A DNA stretch of 64,000 nt, from the NCBI GenBank assembly GCA_016791115.1, contig JAEUNL010000014.1, positions 31,200 through 95,199 on the forward strand. The letters are read 5' to 3'. Below the pieces are notes generated by a model. That model made no database searches. It was given only the letters and a program-made list of their open reading frames with translations, and was not told the origin of the DNA. Positions 39,770 through 48,402 of the stretch are shown here, one piece after another; position 1 is the first letter of the stretch, and each line of letters starts with the position of its first letter. Origin of the DNA: Rhodocyclaceae bacterium. GTDB taxonomy: Bacteria; Pseudomonadota; Gammaproteobacteria; Burkholderiales; Rhodocyclaceae. Made by a program: the position numbers and the translations under genes.

Positions 39770-40663
39770 TCAGGCGTCCTCCAGCCAGCTGCGCAGTTCT
39801 ACCGAGGCGAGATCGACGAATGCACGCAGCTTGGGTGGCATGAAGCGCTGGCGCGGGTAAACGATGTGTATCGGATCGGCCTTCGCGTGCCAGTCCGGCA
39901 GAACGCGAACGAGTTGCCCGGTTTCACAGTCGCGCCGGCAGAGATAGCGCGGCAGCAAAGCCACGCCTTCGCCTTCGAGTGCCATCGAACGGATGACGCC
40001 CACGTCGTTGATGACGACCTGTCCCGATAGGGGGATGGTGACGCTGCCGCGCGAGTTGTTCAGCGTCCAGTCCTCCTTGCCCAGCGGCGCGAACTGCAGG
40101 CAACAATGGCGACGCAGCGCCTGAGGCGAATTCAGCGGCGGTGCCGAAGCAAGATAGGCCGGACTGGCAAACGGAATCCAGCGCGCGATGCCGACGTTCT
40201 TCGCGATCAGCGTCGAATCCTTCAGATTGCCGGTGCGAATCGCGACGTCGACGCCCTCGGCGACCAGGTCCACGAAGCGGTTCATCAGTACCAGGTCGAG
40301 ATGCACCTTGGGGCAATGCTGGCGCATTGCACGGACGATTCTGGCCAGAATGTGGTCGCCGAGGTCTGCCGGCGCCGTCACGCGCAGCAGTCCGTGCGGT
40401 TCGCCGGCCGATTCGGTGACGGCTGCTTCCGCATCGAGCAGGTATGCCAATGCGGTCGACGCGTGCTGGAAATACAGGTTGCCGGCATCGGTCAGGTGCA
40501 GCCTGCGCGTCGTACGCTGCAACAGCGTCATGCCCAGCCGCTTTTCCAGGCGCGCCACACGCGTGCTCACGGTCGAGACTGGCAGGCCGAGCAGGCGAGC
40601 GGCGGCACTGAACCCGCCGGCCTGCACGACCTTGACGAAGACCGCTGCCTCGTTGAAGTCCAT
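39770..40663 (-). CDS. LysR-family transcriptional regulator
   Basis: A 297-residue regulator of the CrgA/AphB-like branch. It begins MDFNEAAVFVKVVQAGGFSAAARLLGLPVSTVSTRVARLEKRLG, then has TTRRLHLTDAG and a C-terminal effector domain. Divergent from the pirin gene across 95 bases and probably controls it together with the isochorismatase-family gene. An inverted repeat GCAAG-N6-CTTGC at 40732-40747 sits in the gap close to the pirin ribosome site. Confidence 0.92.
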   Translation of the reverse strand: MDFNEAAVFVKVVQAGGFSAAARLLGLPVSTVSTRVARLEKRLGMTLLQRTTRRLHLTDAGNLYFQHASTALAYLLDAEAAVTESAGEPHGLLRVTAPADLGDHILARIVRAMRQHCPKVHLDLVLMNRFVDLVAEGVDVAIRTGNLKDSTLIAKNVGIARWIPFASPAYLASAPPLNSPQALRRHCCLQFAPLGKEDWTLNNSRGSVTIPLSGQVVINDVGVIRSMALEGEGVALLPRYLCRRDCETGQLVRVLPDWHAKADPIHIVYPRQRFMPPKLRAFVDLASVELRSWLEDA

Positions 40664-40758
40664 TATTCATCCGATTGAAAAGAGTTTTGTAACTTGGCAC
40701 TCTAGTCGAATAAACATCTGCCCTCTACATTGCAAGCATCAACTTGCGGAGAGCAGAC

Positions 40759-41625
40759 ATGAAACAACTCGGATTCATCAAGCGCAGCAACGGCCGCCAC
40801 TGGGTCGGCGACGGATTCCCGGTGCAAAGCATCTTTTCCTACGGCGACATCGCCGGGGAAATGTCTCCATTCCTCCTCATGGACTATGCGGGACCGGCCG
40901 ATTTCCCGCCGACCACGCGCAAGCTCGGCGTCGGCCCGCATCCGCATCGCGGTTTCGAGACCGTCACCATCGTCTACGCGGGCGGTGTGTCGCATCGCGA
41001 TTCGTCGGGCGGCGGCGGCACGATCGGCCCGGGTGAAGTGCAGTGGATGACCGCTGCGTCGGGTCTGATCCACGAGGAGTTTCACAGCACCGAGTTCGCT
41101 GCAAAGGGTGGCGCGTTCGAGATGGTCCAGCTCTGGGTCAACCTGCCGGCGAAGGACAAGATGGCGGCACCCGGCTATCAGGGCATCGCCGCCGAGCGGA
41201 TTCCTGCAGTCACCCTGCCCGGCAAGGCGGGCACGGCGCGGATCATCGCCGGCCGCTACGGCGATGCCATCGGCCCCGCGCGGACCTTCACGCCGATGAA
41301 CGTGTGGGATCTGCGCCTCGAGGCCGGCCATCGCGTCGCACTCGACCTGCCGGAAGGGCATACGACGGCGCTCTTCGTCCTGCGTGGTGCGATCCGTCTC
41401 GGCGAGCGCCATACCGTGCGCGCGGCCGAACTGGCCGTGATGGAGCGTGAAGGCCGCGAACTCGCATTCGACGTTGCCGACGATACGACGCTGTTGCTGC
41501 TCAATGGCCAACCGATCGACGAACCGATCGTCGGCCACGGTCCGTTCGTCATGAATTCGCACGAGGAGATCGTGCAGGCCTTCCACGATTTCAACGGCGG
41601 CCGCTTCGGACGGATGGCCCGCTGA
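40759..41625 (+). CDS. pirin-family protein
   Basis: A 288-residue bicupin of the pirin family; bacterial members can act as quercetin dioxygenases or redox-responsive regulators. The metal-binding cupin phrase is PHPHRGFETVTIVYAGGVSH with a second part MTAASGLIHEEFHS, giving the three His and one Glu ligands. The C-terminal cupin is present. GGAGA precedes the ATG at 40759; an upstream in-frame Met adds five residues and overlaps the ribosome site. Divergent from its likely LysR regulator. Confidence 0.92.
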   Translation: MKQLGFIKRSNGRHWVGDGFPVQSIFSYGDIAGEMSPFLLMDYAGPADFPPTTRKLGVGPHPHRGFETVTIVYAGGVSHRDSSGGGGTIGPGEVQWMTAASGLIHEEFHSTEFAAKGGAFEMVQLWVNLPAKDKMAAPGYQGIAAERIPAVTLPGKAGTARIIAGRYGDAIGPARTFTPMNVWDLRLEAGHRVALDLPEGHTTALFVLRGAIRLGERHTVRAAELAVMEREGRELAFDVADDTTLLLLNGQPIDEPIVGHGPFVMNSHEEIVQAFHDFNGGRFGRMAR

Positions 41626-41691
41626 GTCCGCCGCCCCCAACCCCGACGCGCCGAGTCCCGGCGTGAAACCCCAGCGACAAGGAGAAACACG

Positions 41692-42318
41692 ATGAGCAAG
41701 CCTTACGTCAAACTCGACAAGAACCATGCCGCCGTTCTGCTGGTCGACCATCAGGCAGGTCTGCTTTCCCTGGTGCGCGACATCGAGCCGGACAAATTTC
41801 GCAACAACGTGCTGGCGCTCGCCGACCTGGCCAGCTATTTCAAGCTGCCGACGATCCTCACCACCAGTTTCGAAAACGGCCCGAACGGCCCCTTGATGAC
41901 CGAACTCAAGGCAGCCTTTCCGCATGCGCCCTACATCGCACGGCCGGGCCAGATCAATGCCTGGGACAACGAGGACTTCGTCAAGGCGGTCAAGGCGACC
42001 GGCCGGAAACAGTTGATCATCGCCGGCGTCGTCACCGAGGTTTGTGTTGCCTTCCCGGCGCTGTCGGCGCTCGAAGAAGGCTACGAAGTGTTCGTCGTCA
42101 CGGACGCCTCGGGTACCTTCAACGAACTCACCCGCCGTTCGGCCTGGGATCGCATGTCGGCCGCCGGCGCGCAATTGATGACCTGGTTCGGTGCCGCCTG
42201 CGAACTGCATCGCGACTGGCGCAACGACGTCGAGGGGCTCGGCGCGCTGTTCGCCAACCACATCCCGGACTATCGCAACCTGATCAACAGCTACACGACC
42301 GTGCGGAACAGCAAGTAA
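41692..42318 (+). CDS. isochorismatase-family (YcaC-like) hydrolase
   Basis: A 208-residue cysteine hydrolase. The catalytic Asp lies in AAVLLVDHQAGLL (about residue 19), the active-site Cys in IIAGVVTEVCVAFPALSAL, and a Lys is expected between them. YcaC-like proteins act on unknown amide or ester substrates. It has an AAGGAGA site and lies 66 bases after the pirin gene on the same strand, so the two are likely co-transcribed under the divergent LysR protein. Confidence 0.9.
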   Translation: MSKPYVKLDKNHAAVLLVDHQAGLLSLVRDIEPDKFRNNVLALADLASYFKLPTILTTSFENGPNGPLMTELKAAFPHAPYIARPGQINAWDNEDFVKAVKATGRKQLIIAGVVTEVCVAFPALSALEEGYEVFVVTDASGTFNELTRRSAWDRMSAAGAQLMTWFGAACELHRDWRNDVEGLGALFANHIPDYRNLINSYTTVRNSK

Positions 42319-42619
42319 TCGGTATTGAGCCCCGGCTGGGTCGGGGCGCCTGATCCCGACCGGATTGGAAGCCGCATGCGCAAGCTCCGGCAACGCAAGA
42401 TCCGCCGCTTTTCCGGCCACGGGCCATCCGGTCAGATGTCCGGCACCTTCGGTGCCGCATGGCGGCGCGTCCTTCCCCGGGCCATGATGTCGACCGGCGA
42501 TTTCGCGCGCTATCCGATGGCGCATCCCGATGCTGCGGGCTTGCTGGCCGCTCGCGCCGAACTGGCACGTTGTGCCGCCGGAGCGTAGATTCTTGCCGAT
42601 CCATCGACGAGGAATCCTC
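42319..42619. other. intergenic stretch with GC palindromic words, no gene
   Basis: About 300 bases between the hydrolase and OsmC genes. It contains GATTGGAAGCCGCATGCG near 42363, a weaker member of the dispersed repeat seen at 11247 and 43723. No coding frame with a ribosome site is seen until the OsmC start. Confidence 0.4.
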
Positions 42620-43030
42620 ATGCCCGGCATACCGACCGTCAAAGCGGTCCTGAACGACACACCGTACCTGGTCACCTTCACCGACGATCTGGGCCATGCA
42701 TGGTGCGCCGACGAGCCGGCGGAGATCGGCGGCGGCAACGCGGCGCCCACCCCTGAGCGCCTGGTCCTGGCCGGTCTCGGCGCCTGCACCGCGATCACGC
42801 TGAAGATGGTCGCAACCCGTCGCCAGATCCCCCTGACCGGCATTCAGGTCGAACTGCAACTGAATCCCGGCGGCAAGCCGGATGCCGGCAATGACATCGT
42901 CCGCCGGGTCACGGTTGAAGGCGACCTGAGTGACGAACAACGCGCGCAATTGCTGAAGGCGGCCAATGCCTGCCCGGTGCACAAGTTGCTGACCGGCGAG
43001 ATCAGAATCCATACCGAAATCGGGGCCTGA
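42620..43030 (+). CDS. OsmC/Ohr-family protein
   Basis: A 136-residue protein of the OsmC superfamily, peroxide-reducing or of related function. The two redox Cys are in VLAGLGACTAITLKM and AANACPVHKLLTGEIRI, the usual spacing for the family. It starts MPGIPTVKAVLNDTPYLVTF with a GAGGA site upstream. It is close to OsmC rather than Ohr by the YfaA-like sequence order, though the split is not certain. It precedes a frameshifted TMEM175-like gene. Confidence 0.88.
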   Translation: MPGIPTVKAVLNDTPYLVTFTDDLGHAWCADEPAEIGGGNAAPTPERLVLAGLGACTAITLKMVATRRQIPLTGIQVELQLNPGGKPDAGNDIVRRVTVEGDLSDEQRAQLLKAANACPVHKLLTGEIRIHTEIGA

Positions 43031-43058
43031 ATCCGTCTGGCGCCAGCCACAGACTCCC

Positions 43059-43635
43059 ATGGCCAAGAACCGGCCCGAAGCCTTCAGCGATGGCGTGCTG
43101 GCGATCATCATCACCATCATGGTTCTGGAGATGACGATGCCGCACGGTCAAACGCTTGACGTGCTGGCGCCCTGGTTACCCGTGTTCCTCAGCTACGTGC
43201 TGAGTTTTGTATACGTCGGCGACTACTGGAACAACCATCATCATCCGTTGCACACGGTGCAGCGCGTTTCCGGTCCGATCCTGTGGGCCAATCTGCACTT
43301 GCTTTTCTGGCTGTCGCTGTTTCCCTCGCTGGATGGGCGAAAACCACCTCGCAGCGCTGCCGACCGCGCTTTGTGGCGTGATTCTGCTCATGGCCGCATT
43401 GAGCCAGCTGATATTGCAGCGGCGGATCGTTGCGAACGAGGGGAAGCAATCCGCGATCAAGCGCGCCATCGGGCATGACCGGAAAGAAAAGGCGTCGGTG
43501 CTTTGCTATGTGGCGGCGGTTGGCGCTGCGTTCCGGCTGCCCTGGCTGGCGCAGTTGCTCTGCGTCACTGTCGGGCTGATGTGGCTGGTTCCCGACCGCC
43601 GCATCGAGAAGGCTCTGCAGCAGGCCGATGCCTGA
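43059..43635 (+). pseudogene. frameshifted TMEM175/DUF1211 membrane protein
   Basis: The first frame gives MAKNRPEAFSDGVLAIIITIMVLEMTMPHG and continues to LHLLFWLSLFPS, the hallmark N-terminus of TMEM175-like potassium channels (FSDGVxAI). Around 43330 the homology jumps to the next frame, which continues WMGENHLAALPTALCGVILLMA and ends LMWLVPDRRIEKALQQADA at 43635. The first frame otherwise runs into unrelated Arg-rich sequence. A short deletion between SLFPS and WMGEN is likely. It is either a decayed gene or a sequence error. Confidence 0.82.
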
Positions 43636-43722
43636 CGCGGGGCGGCAACGGAGGGGCGCCCAGGCTTCTGCCGCCTGCACGACGGCTTGCCGCGAACTTT
43701 GGTTTCACATCCGGGAGGCGCC

Positions 43723-43740
43723 GGCCTGGAATCCGCATGG
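43723..43740 (+). repeat. dispersed intergenic repeat, copy b
   Basis: GGCCTGGAATCCGCATGG, differing by one base from the copy at 11247. It lies in the 283-base convergent gap between the TMEM175-like remnant and cynS, which also contains CCTTGCAGGCCGG-type words resembling those at 3790-3835. Confidence 0.4.
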
Positions 43741-43887
43741 ATGCTGGATTTCGGGCATCTCATGCCTGGAACGCCCGGCCTGTGCGCCTTGCAGGCCGGT
43801 ATGCTCGTGGAGGTCCGCCCGATGCGCCTTGTAGCCCGATGACCGCATCCGGCGCGGCAGGCCGGGCGCCGACTCGGCTCGCGCAGA

Positions 43888-43907
43888 GGCCCGAACGGGT
43901 TCGGGCC
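43888..43907 (-). terminator. hairpin after cynS
   Basis: A perfect 8-bp stem GGCCCGAA / TTCGGGCC with a 4-base loop, 11 bases after the cynS stop. There is no T-run on the minus strand, so termination would be weak or factor-assisted. Confidence 0.45.
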
Positions 43908-43918
43908 GTATGTGACGC

Positions 43919-44362
43919 TCAGTAGGTCTTGTACGGCAGGAACTTGCCGCTCATGACGATGCGGACGCGGTCGCCCTTGGGGTCGGGCTCGCGCTTGAGG
44001 TCCATGTTGAAGTCGATGGCGCTCATGATGCCGTCGCCGAATTCCTCGTGGATCAGCGCCTTGAAGGTGGTGCCGTAGACGTTGATCAGTTCGTAGAAGC
44101 GGTAGATCAGCGGGTCGGTCGGCACGGCGCTCGGCAGCGAGCCCTTGTAGGGTACGACCTGGAGCTGCTCGACGGCTTCCTGCGGCAGGTCGAGCGCGGC
44201 GCCGACGGCCTTGGCCTGGGCTTCGGTCAGCGTCATCTGGCCGAGCAGGGCGGCGGTGCTCCATTCCTTGCTGTGGCCGACGATCTCGGCGAGTTTGGCC
44301 CAGGTCAGTTTCTTGCTCACCTTGCGGGTGACGATCAGGTCGGTGACTTCTTCGCGATTCAT
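43919..44362 (-). CDS. cynS: cyanate hydratase (cyanase)
   Basis: Turns cyanate and bicarbonate into ammonia and CO2, giving detoxification and a nitrogen source. The 147-residue protein has an N-terminal helix-turn-helix-like domain and the catalytic core with Arg88 and Glu91 in YRFYELINVYG and Ser114 in GIMSAIDF. These equal Arg96, Glu99 and Ser122 of the E. coli enzyme. AGGAGA precedes the ATG at 44362. It is the last gene of the ABC-transporter operon, 31 bases after the ATPase gene. Confidence 0.96.
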   Translation of the reverse strand: MNREEVTDLIVTRKVSKKLTWAKLAEIVGHSKEWSTAALLGQMTLTEAQAKAVGAALDLPQEAVEQLQVVPYKGSLPSAVPTDPLIYRFYELINVYGTTFKALIHEEFGDGIMSAIDFNMDLKREPDPKGDRVRIVMSGKFLPYKTY

Positions 44363-44393
44363 GGCAGGTCTCCTGGAAAAATCAAACGGGATG

Positions 44394-45239
44394 TCAAATG
44401 GGTGAAGTGGCCGATGGCCCGTCTTCGCCGGGACGGACAACCGGAGGGTGGGTCTCGCCATCCGGCTTCGGTTCCTTCGAGCGGCTGACGAGGAAGTCGA
44501 CAAGGTGGTTGCGGATGCGGTAGTAGCGCGGGTCGTGGTGCATGTCGTGGCGCGTGCGGCTGCGCGGCAGCGTGACGTCGACGATCTCGGCGATGCGGGC
44601 GCGCGGCCCGTTGCTCATGAGCAGAATGCGGTCGGAGAGCAGGATCGCTTCGTCCACATCGTGCGTGATCATGAAGACCGTCTGCGCGGTCGCCTGCACG
44701 ATGTTGAGCAGCTCGTCCTGGATCGTGCCGCGGGTCAAGGCGTCGAGCGCGCCGAAGGGCTCATCGAGCAGCAGCATCTTGGGCTGGATGGCGAACGCGC
44801 GGGCGATGCCGACACGCTGCTTCATGCCGCCGGAGAGCATGCTGGGCTTCTTGTGCAGCGCGTGGCCGAGGCCGACCATCTCGAGGTATTTCGTCGCCTG
44901 CTGCTCGATCTGCGCCTTGCTCCAGTCGGGCCAGCGCGAGCGCACGCCGAACATGACATTGTCGATGACGCTCATCCACGGCATCAGCGCGTGGCTCTGG
45001 AACACCACGCCGCGGTCCAGCCCCGGCCCGATGACCTCGCGGCCGTCCATCATGATGTTGCCGTCGCTGGCGACTTCGAGGCCGGCGAGCGCGTTGAGGA
45101 TGGTCGTCTTGCCGCAGCCGGAGTGGCCGATGATGCAGACGAACTCGCCCTTGTCCAGCGTGAGATTGACGTTCTCGAACACCGGCGCATCGTTGCCCGG
45201 GTAGGACTTGGCGAGGTTTTCGACTTGCAGGAAGGACAT
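44394..45239 (-). CDS. ABC transporter ATPase, nitrate/cyanate type
   Basis: A 281-residue ATPase of the NrtD/CynD/TauB group. Walker A is GHSGCGKTT at 38-46, the signature is LSGGMKQRVGIARAF, Walker B is MLLLDEPFGALD, and the switch His is in VFMITHDVDEAILLSD. The C-terminal part is short, so there is no substrate-binding fusion as in NrtC. It ends the import complex with the permease 7 bases upstream. Cyanate, nitrate or both could be carried; the cynS next door favours cyanate. Confidence 0.93.
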   Translation of the reverse strand: MSFLQVENLAKSYPGNDAPVFENVNLTLDKGEFVCIIGHSGCGKTTILNALAGLEVASDGNIMMDGREVIGPGLDRGVVFQSHALMPWMSVIDNVMFGVRSRWPDWSKAQIEQQATKYLEMVGLGHALHKKPSMLSGGMKQRVGIARAFAIQPKMLLLDEPFGALDALTRGTIQDELLNIVQATAQTVFMITHDVDEAILLSDRILLMSNGPRARIAEIVDVTLPRSRTRHDMHHDPRYYRIRNHLVDFLVSRSKEPKPDGETHPPVVRPGEDGPSATSPI

Positions 45240-45246
45240 CGAGAAC

Positions 45247-46086
45247 TTACTCCGTATAGCTCACAAGTTTCTGCAGGGTGGCGAAGCAGCGGTCGAGCGC
45301 CATGCCGACGATGCCGATGACGAGGATGGCGAAGATTACGTTGGGTAGCGCCAGGTTGTTCCACTCGTTCCACACGAAGTAGCCGATGCCGGTGCCGCCC
45401 ACCAGCATTTCGGCGGCGACGATGACCAGCCAGGCAATGCCCATCGAGATGCGCATGCCGGTCAGGATGGTCGGCGCGGCAGCCGGAAGGATCACCGTCA
45501 GCGCCTTGCGCAGCGGCTGCACTTCCAGCGTGCGCGCGACGTTGAGCCAGTCGCGGCGCACGTTGGCGACGCCGAAGGCAGTGTTGATCAGCATCGGCCA
45601 CACCGAGCAGATGAAAATGACGAAGATGCCGGAGAGGTCGGAGTCCTTGATCGTGTACAGCGCGAGCGGCATCCAGGCGAGCGGCGAGATCGGCTTCAGC
45701 ACCTGGATGAAGGGATCGAGCGCGCGGTAGAGCAGCGGAGACATGCCGATGGTGAAGCCGAGCGGCAGCGCCACCAGGATGGCCAGCACGAAGCCCATGC
45801 CGACCCGCCCGAGCGAATGGCCGAGCTGGATGGCGATGCCCTTGTCGTTGGGCCCGTTGTCCTTGAACGGGTCGGACAAGTGGTTGACGATGGCCTTGCC
45901 GATTTCCTGCGGCGGTGGGAATCCGCCGGACTTGGCCGCGCCTTTGCCCATCAGCGCCGCATACTCATCCTGCGCGGCGGTCTGCTGTGCGCTTTCCTTC
46001 GGCTGCGTGGCGATGAACCAGACGCCGATGAACAGCGCGAACAGCAGGGCCGTCAGCAGCAGGCTCTTCCAGTGCTCTTTCTTCAT
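45247..46086 (-). CDS. ABC transporter permease, nitrate/cyanate type
   Basis: A 279-residue inner-membrane permease. One N-terminal helix (SLLLTALLFALFIGVWFIA) is followed by a periplasmic loop, then the BPD_transp_1 core with the EAA-like loop LEVQPLRKALTVILPAAAPTI and GTGIGYFVWNEWNNL. Met at 46086 begins MKKEHWKSLLLTALL, 11 bases after the stop of the binding protein. The ribosome site is weak, suggesting translational coupling. Confidence 0.93.
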   Translation of the reverse strand: MKKEHWKSLLLTALLFALFIGVWFIATQPKESAQQTAAQDEYAALMGKGAAKSGGFPPPQEIGKAIVNHLSDPFKDNGPNDKGIAIQLGHSLGRVGMGFVLAILVALPLGFTIGMSPLLYRALDPFIQVLKPISPLAWMPLALYTIKDSDLSGIFVIFICSVWPMLINTAFGVANVRRDWLNVARTLEVQPLRKALTVILPAAAPTILTGMRISMGIAWLVIVAAEMLVGGTGIGYFVWNEWNNLALPNVIFAILVIGIVGMALDRCFATLQKLVSYTE

Positions 46087-46097
46087 GGCGTGCGTCG

Positions 46098-47477
46098 TCA
46101 GGATTTCTTGATGGCGAAGGAATCGATGTAGGCGTCGGCCTTCATCGGATCGAACTCCTTGCCCATGACCTTGAACTTCGCGTAGTTCTCCTTGGGCGCC
46201 GGCATGCCGGTTTCGGCCATGTGCTTCCGGGCGTCCGTGATCAGGTACACCTTCTCGGCGATGTCCCTGTAGTTCACGTCGCCCTTGATGTAGCCCCAGC
46301 GTTTCATCTGGCTGAGGATCCACACCGCCATCGAATACCACGGGAAGGGGTCGAAGTCGGCACGCGTCGGCACGTTCTGCACGCTGCCCAGGCCGTCGGC
46401 GAACTTGCCGGTGAGCACTTGCTCGAGCACGGTCTTGGGCTGGTTGAGGTAGGCCGCCGGCGACAGCACTTCCGCCATGATCGGCCGGTTCTTCGGGTCG
46501 CGCGCCATCCTGGCGGCGGTCAGGATGGCGCGGTAGAGCGCCGCAAAGGTGTTCGGGTTCTGCTTGACGAAATCGGCCGGCACGCCGAACGAGCAACAGG
46601 GGTGGCCGTCCCAGATTTCCTTCGACAGGATGTGGATGAAGCCGACCTCGTCGAACACGGCGCGCTGGTTGAACGGGTCGGGCCCCAAGTAGCCGTCGAG
46701 GTTGCCGGCGCGCAGGTTGGCGACCATCTCCGGCGGCGGCACGACGCGGATCTGGATGTCCTTGTCGGGGTCCAGACCGTGTTCGGCGACGTAGTAGCGC
46801 AGCAGGAAGTTGTGCATCGAGTACTCGAAAGGCACGGCGAACTTGAAGCCTTTCCACTGTTTCGGATCGCGCTTGTCCTTGTGCTTGACATGCAGGGTGA
46901 TCGCCTGGCCGTTGGTGTTCTGGATGGTCGCGACGTTGAGCGGCAGCGGGTTGGAGCCGATGCCCATGCTCATCGCGATCGGCATCGGCGCCAGCATGTG
47001 CGAGGCGTCGTACTCGCGGTTCAGCACCTTGTCGCGGATCAGCGCCCAGCCGGCGGTCTTGATCATCTGCACGTTGAGGCCCTGCGCCTTGTAGAAGCCG
47101 AGCGGGTCGGCCATCAGCAGCGGGCTGGCGCAGGTGATGGGGATGAAGCCGATCTTCAGGTCCTTCTTTTCCAGCGCGCCCTTGTCTTGCGCCATGGCTT
47201 CGAGCGCGCCGAAGGGGAAGAAGCTGGAAAGTGCGGCCAGCGCGCTCGAGCGGCCGACGGCACGCAGGAAGCGGCGGCGCTCGACGTCATCCGGAAAGAC
47301 GGCACGCATGACGGCCGACTCGATGGTGCGGCGGTTCAGCGTCTCCTCGCCGGCCTGGAGTGGCAGGTCGGCGGCCTGGGCCGTTGCCGCATCGTGCTCG
47401 GCCTGCGAGTGATGCCTGCCGCAGGAACAGCAGCCGAGGCGGGTGCCGAGGTGGAACGGATCCTTGAATGCGGACAT
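46098..47477 (-). CDS. NrtA/CynA-like substrate-binding protein with Cys/His N-tail and Tat signal
   Basis: A 459-residue solute-binding protein of the nitrate/cyanate/bicarbonate family. Before the signal there is a 66-residue tail with GCCSCGRHHSQAEH (Cys16, 17, 19; His22, 23, 28), which looks like a metal site. The Tat motif RRRFLR starts at 67 and is followed by a hydrophobic stretch. The binding domain (IGFIPITCASPLLMADPLGFYKAQGL, NGQAITLHVKHKD, WDGHPCCSFGVPADFV) is complete. It precedes the permease and ATPase. A substrate cannot be fixed by eye; cynS points to cyanate. Confidence 0.93.
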   Translation of the reverse strand: MSAFKDPFHLGTRLGCCSCGRHHSQAEHDAATAQAADLPLQAGEETLNRRTIESAVMRAVFPDDVERRRFLRAVGRSSALAALSSFFPFGALEAMAQDKGALEKKDLKIGFIPITCASPLLMADPLGFYKAQGLNVQMIKTAGWALIRDKVLNREYDASHMLAPMPIAMSMGIGSNPLPLNVATIQNTNGQAITLHVKHKDKRDPKQWKGFKFAVPFEYSMHNFLLRYYVAEHGLDPDKDIQIRVVPPPEMVANLRAGNLDGYLGPDPFNQRAVFDEVGFIHILSKEIWDGHPCCSFGVPADFVKQNPNTFAALYRAILTAARMARDPKNRPIMAEVLSPAAYLNQPKTVLEQVLTGKFADGLGSVQNVPTRADFDPFPWYSMAVWILSQMKRWGYIKGDVNYRDIAEKVYLITDARKHMAETGMPAPKENYAKFKVMGKEFDPMKADAYIDSFAIKKS

Positions 47478-47516
47478 GGCGATCTCCTTCTCGAATTGGC
47501 GTGAATGGGCGTGGAG

Positions 47517-48182
47517 TCAAAGGGCGGGTTCGTGGAACTCGATGTCGTGCCGGTAGAGTTCGTAGGCGCGCTGGTATTCCATGACGCGCGCGACTTCGGC
47601 GACGAAGGCCTCGTCGTAGCCGGCACGGCGCAGCAGGTGGAAGCCCATTTCCATGCCCGACGCGATGCCGCCGGCTGTGACGATGCGCCCGGCGTCCACC
47701 ACGCGCGCGCGGCTGACGCGGCAGGCAGGGGCGATCTCGGCCAGGCGGTCGATCGGCGTCTTGCCCAAGTGCGATGCCTCGAGCCGGTCGGGCTCCTTGC
47801 GGTTGGTTGCCGGTTGGCCGTCGAGCAAACCTATGCGGGCGTAGATCCAGGAGCCGGTGCACACGCTGGTCAGCAGGCAGTCTGGCGGCAGCGCCATGAT
47901 GTAGCGGTGCAGGTTGGCGTTGTTCATCTCCTGCCGCGTGCCGAAGCCGCCGGGAATCAGGAAAGCATCCATTGCCGGCTGGTCGGCGAAGCCGTAGTTG
48001 GGGATGACGGTGAAGCCGGCCTGCGTCTGCACCGGCCGCATCGACTCGGCGATCAGGAAGGTGTCGAGCTCGGGATCGAGCCGCCGCGCCACCGAGAATA
48101 CGCCTGCCGGCGCGGCGTAATCGACGATCTCCGCGTCCTTGAACACGTAGATGCCCAGCCTGAATCCCTGCTTGCGTGCCAT
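47517..48182 (-). CDS. DJ-1/PfpI-family protein, isonitrile-hydratase-like
   Basis: A 221-residue class I glutamine-amidotransferase-like protein. The nucleophile elbow is LLTSVCTGSWIYARIGLLDG with Cys108-Thr109, and the N-terminal Asp21 in EIVDYAAPAGVF matches the Asp of isocyanide hydratase. No AraC-type DNA-binding tail is present, unlike GlxA regulators. Isocyanide hydratases add water to isonitriles to give formamides. It lies 39 bases upstream of the binding protein on the same strand and so heads the cyanate operon. Confidence 0.85.
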   Translation of the reverse strand: MARKQGFRLGIYVFKDAEIVDYAAPAGVFSVARRLDPELDTFLIAESMRPVQTQAGFTVIPNYGFADQPAMDAFLIPGGFGTRQEMNNANLHRYIMALPPDCLLTSVCTGSWIYARIGLLDGQPATNRKEPDRLEASHLGKTPIDRLAEIAPACRVSRARVVDAGRIVTAGGIASGMEMGFHLLRRAGYDEAFVAEVARVMEYQRAYELYRHDIEFHEPAL

Positions 48183-48290
48183 GTGCCGACCTCCCGGACA
48201 TCGAGCGCCTCGGGGGCGTCGATTGCATTGCGTTCGGGAGAGATGTTTGCCGAGGGCGCAGCCAGGCGGTATCGCGAGACTCGTGATTGT

Positions 48291-48312
48291 CGTGTAGTGC
48301 TTCCACTACACG
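48291..48312. promoter_or_regulatory. perfect inverted repeat upstream of the PfpI-cyanate operon
   Basis: Arms CGTGTAGTG and CACTACACG (9 bp) with a 4-base spacer lie 109 bases before the PfpI start and 91 bases after the response-regulator stop. NarL/LuxR-type regulators often bind such symmetric sites, and a NarL-type gene lies next door. A target role is inferred. Confidence 0.6.
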
Positions 48313-48402
48313 GCATGCGATCGGAATCCTGATCGTGCGCGATGTGCGGCCGCGGGCCGCACATCGCATGGTCGAAAGCCGGGATGCCGGCTGCGTCCGG
48401 AC

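Noticed and set aside
40702..42843. Minus-strand open frame of 713 codons across the pirin and isochorismatase-family genes
   Set aside because: Antisense to clear enzymes; composition typical of GC-driven open frames.
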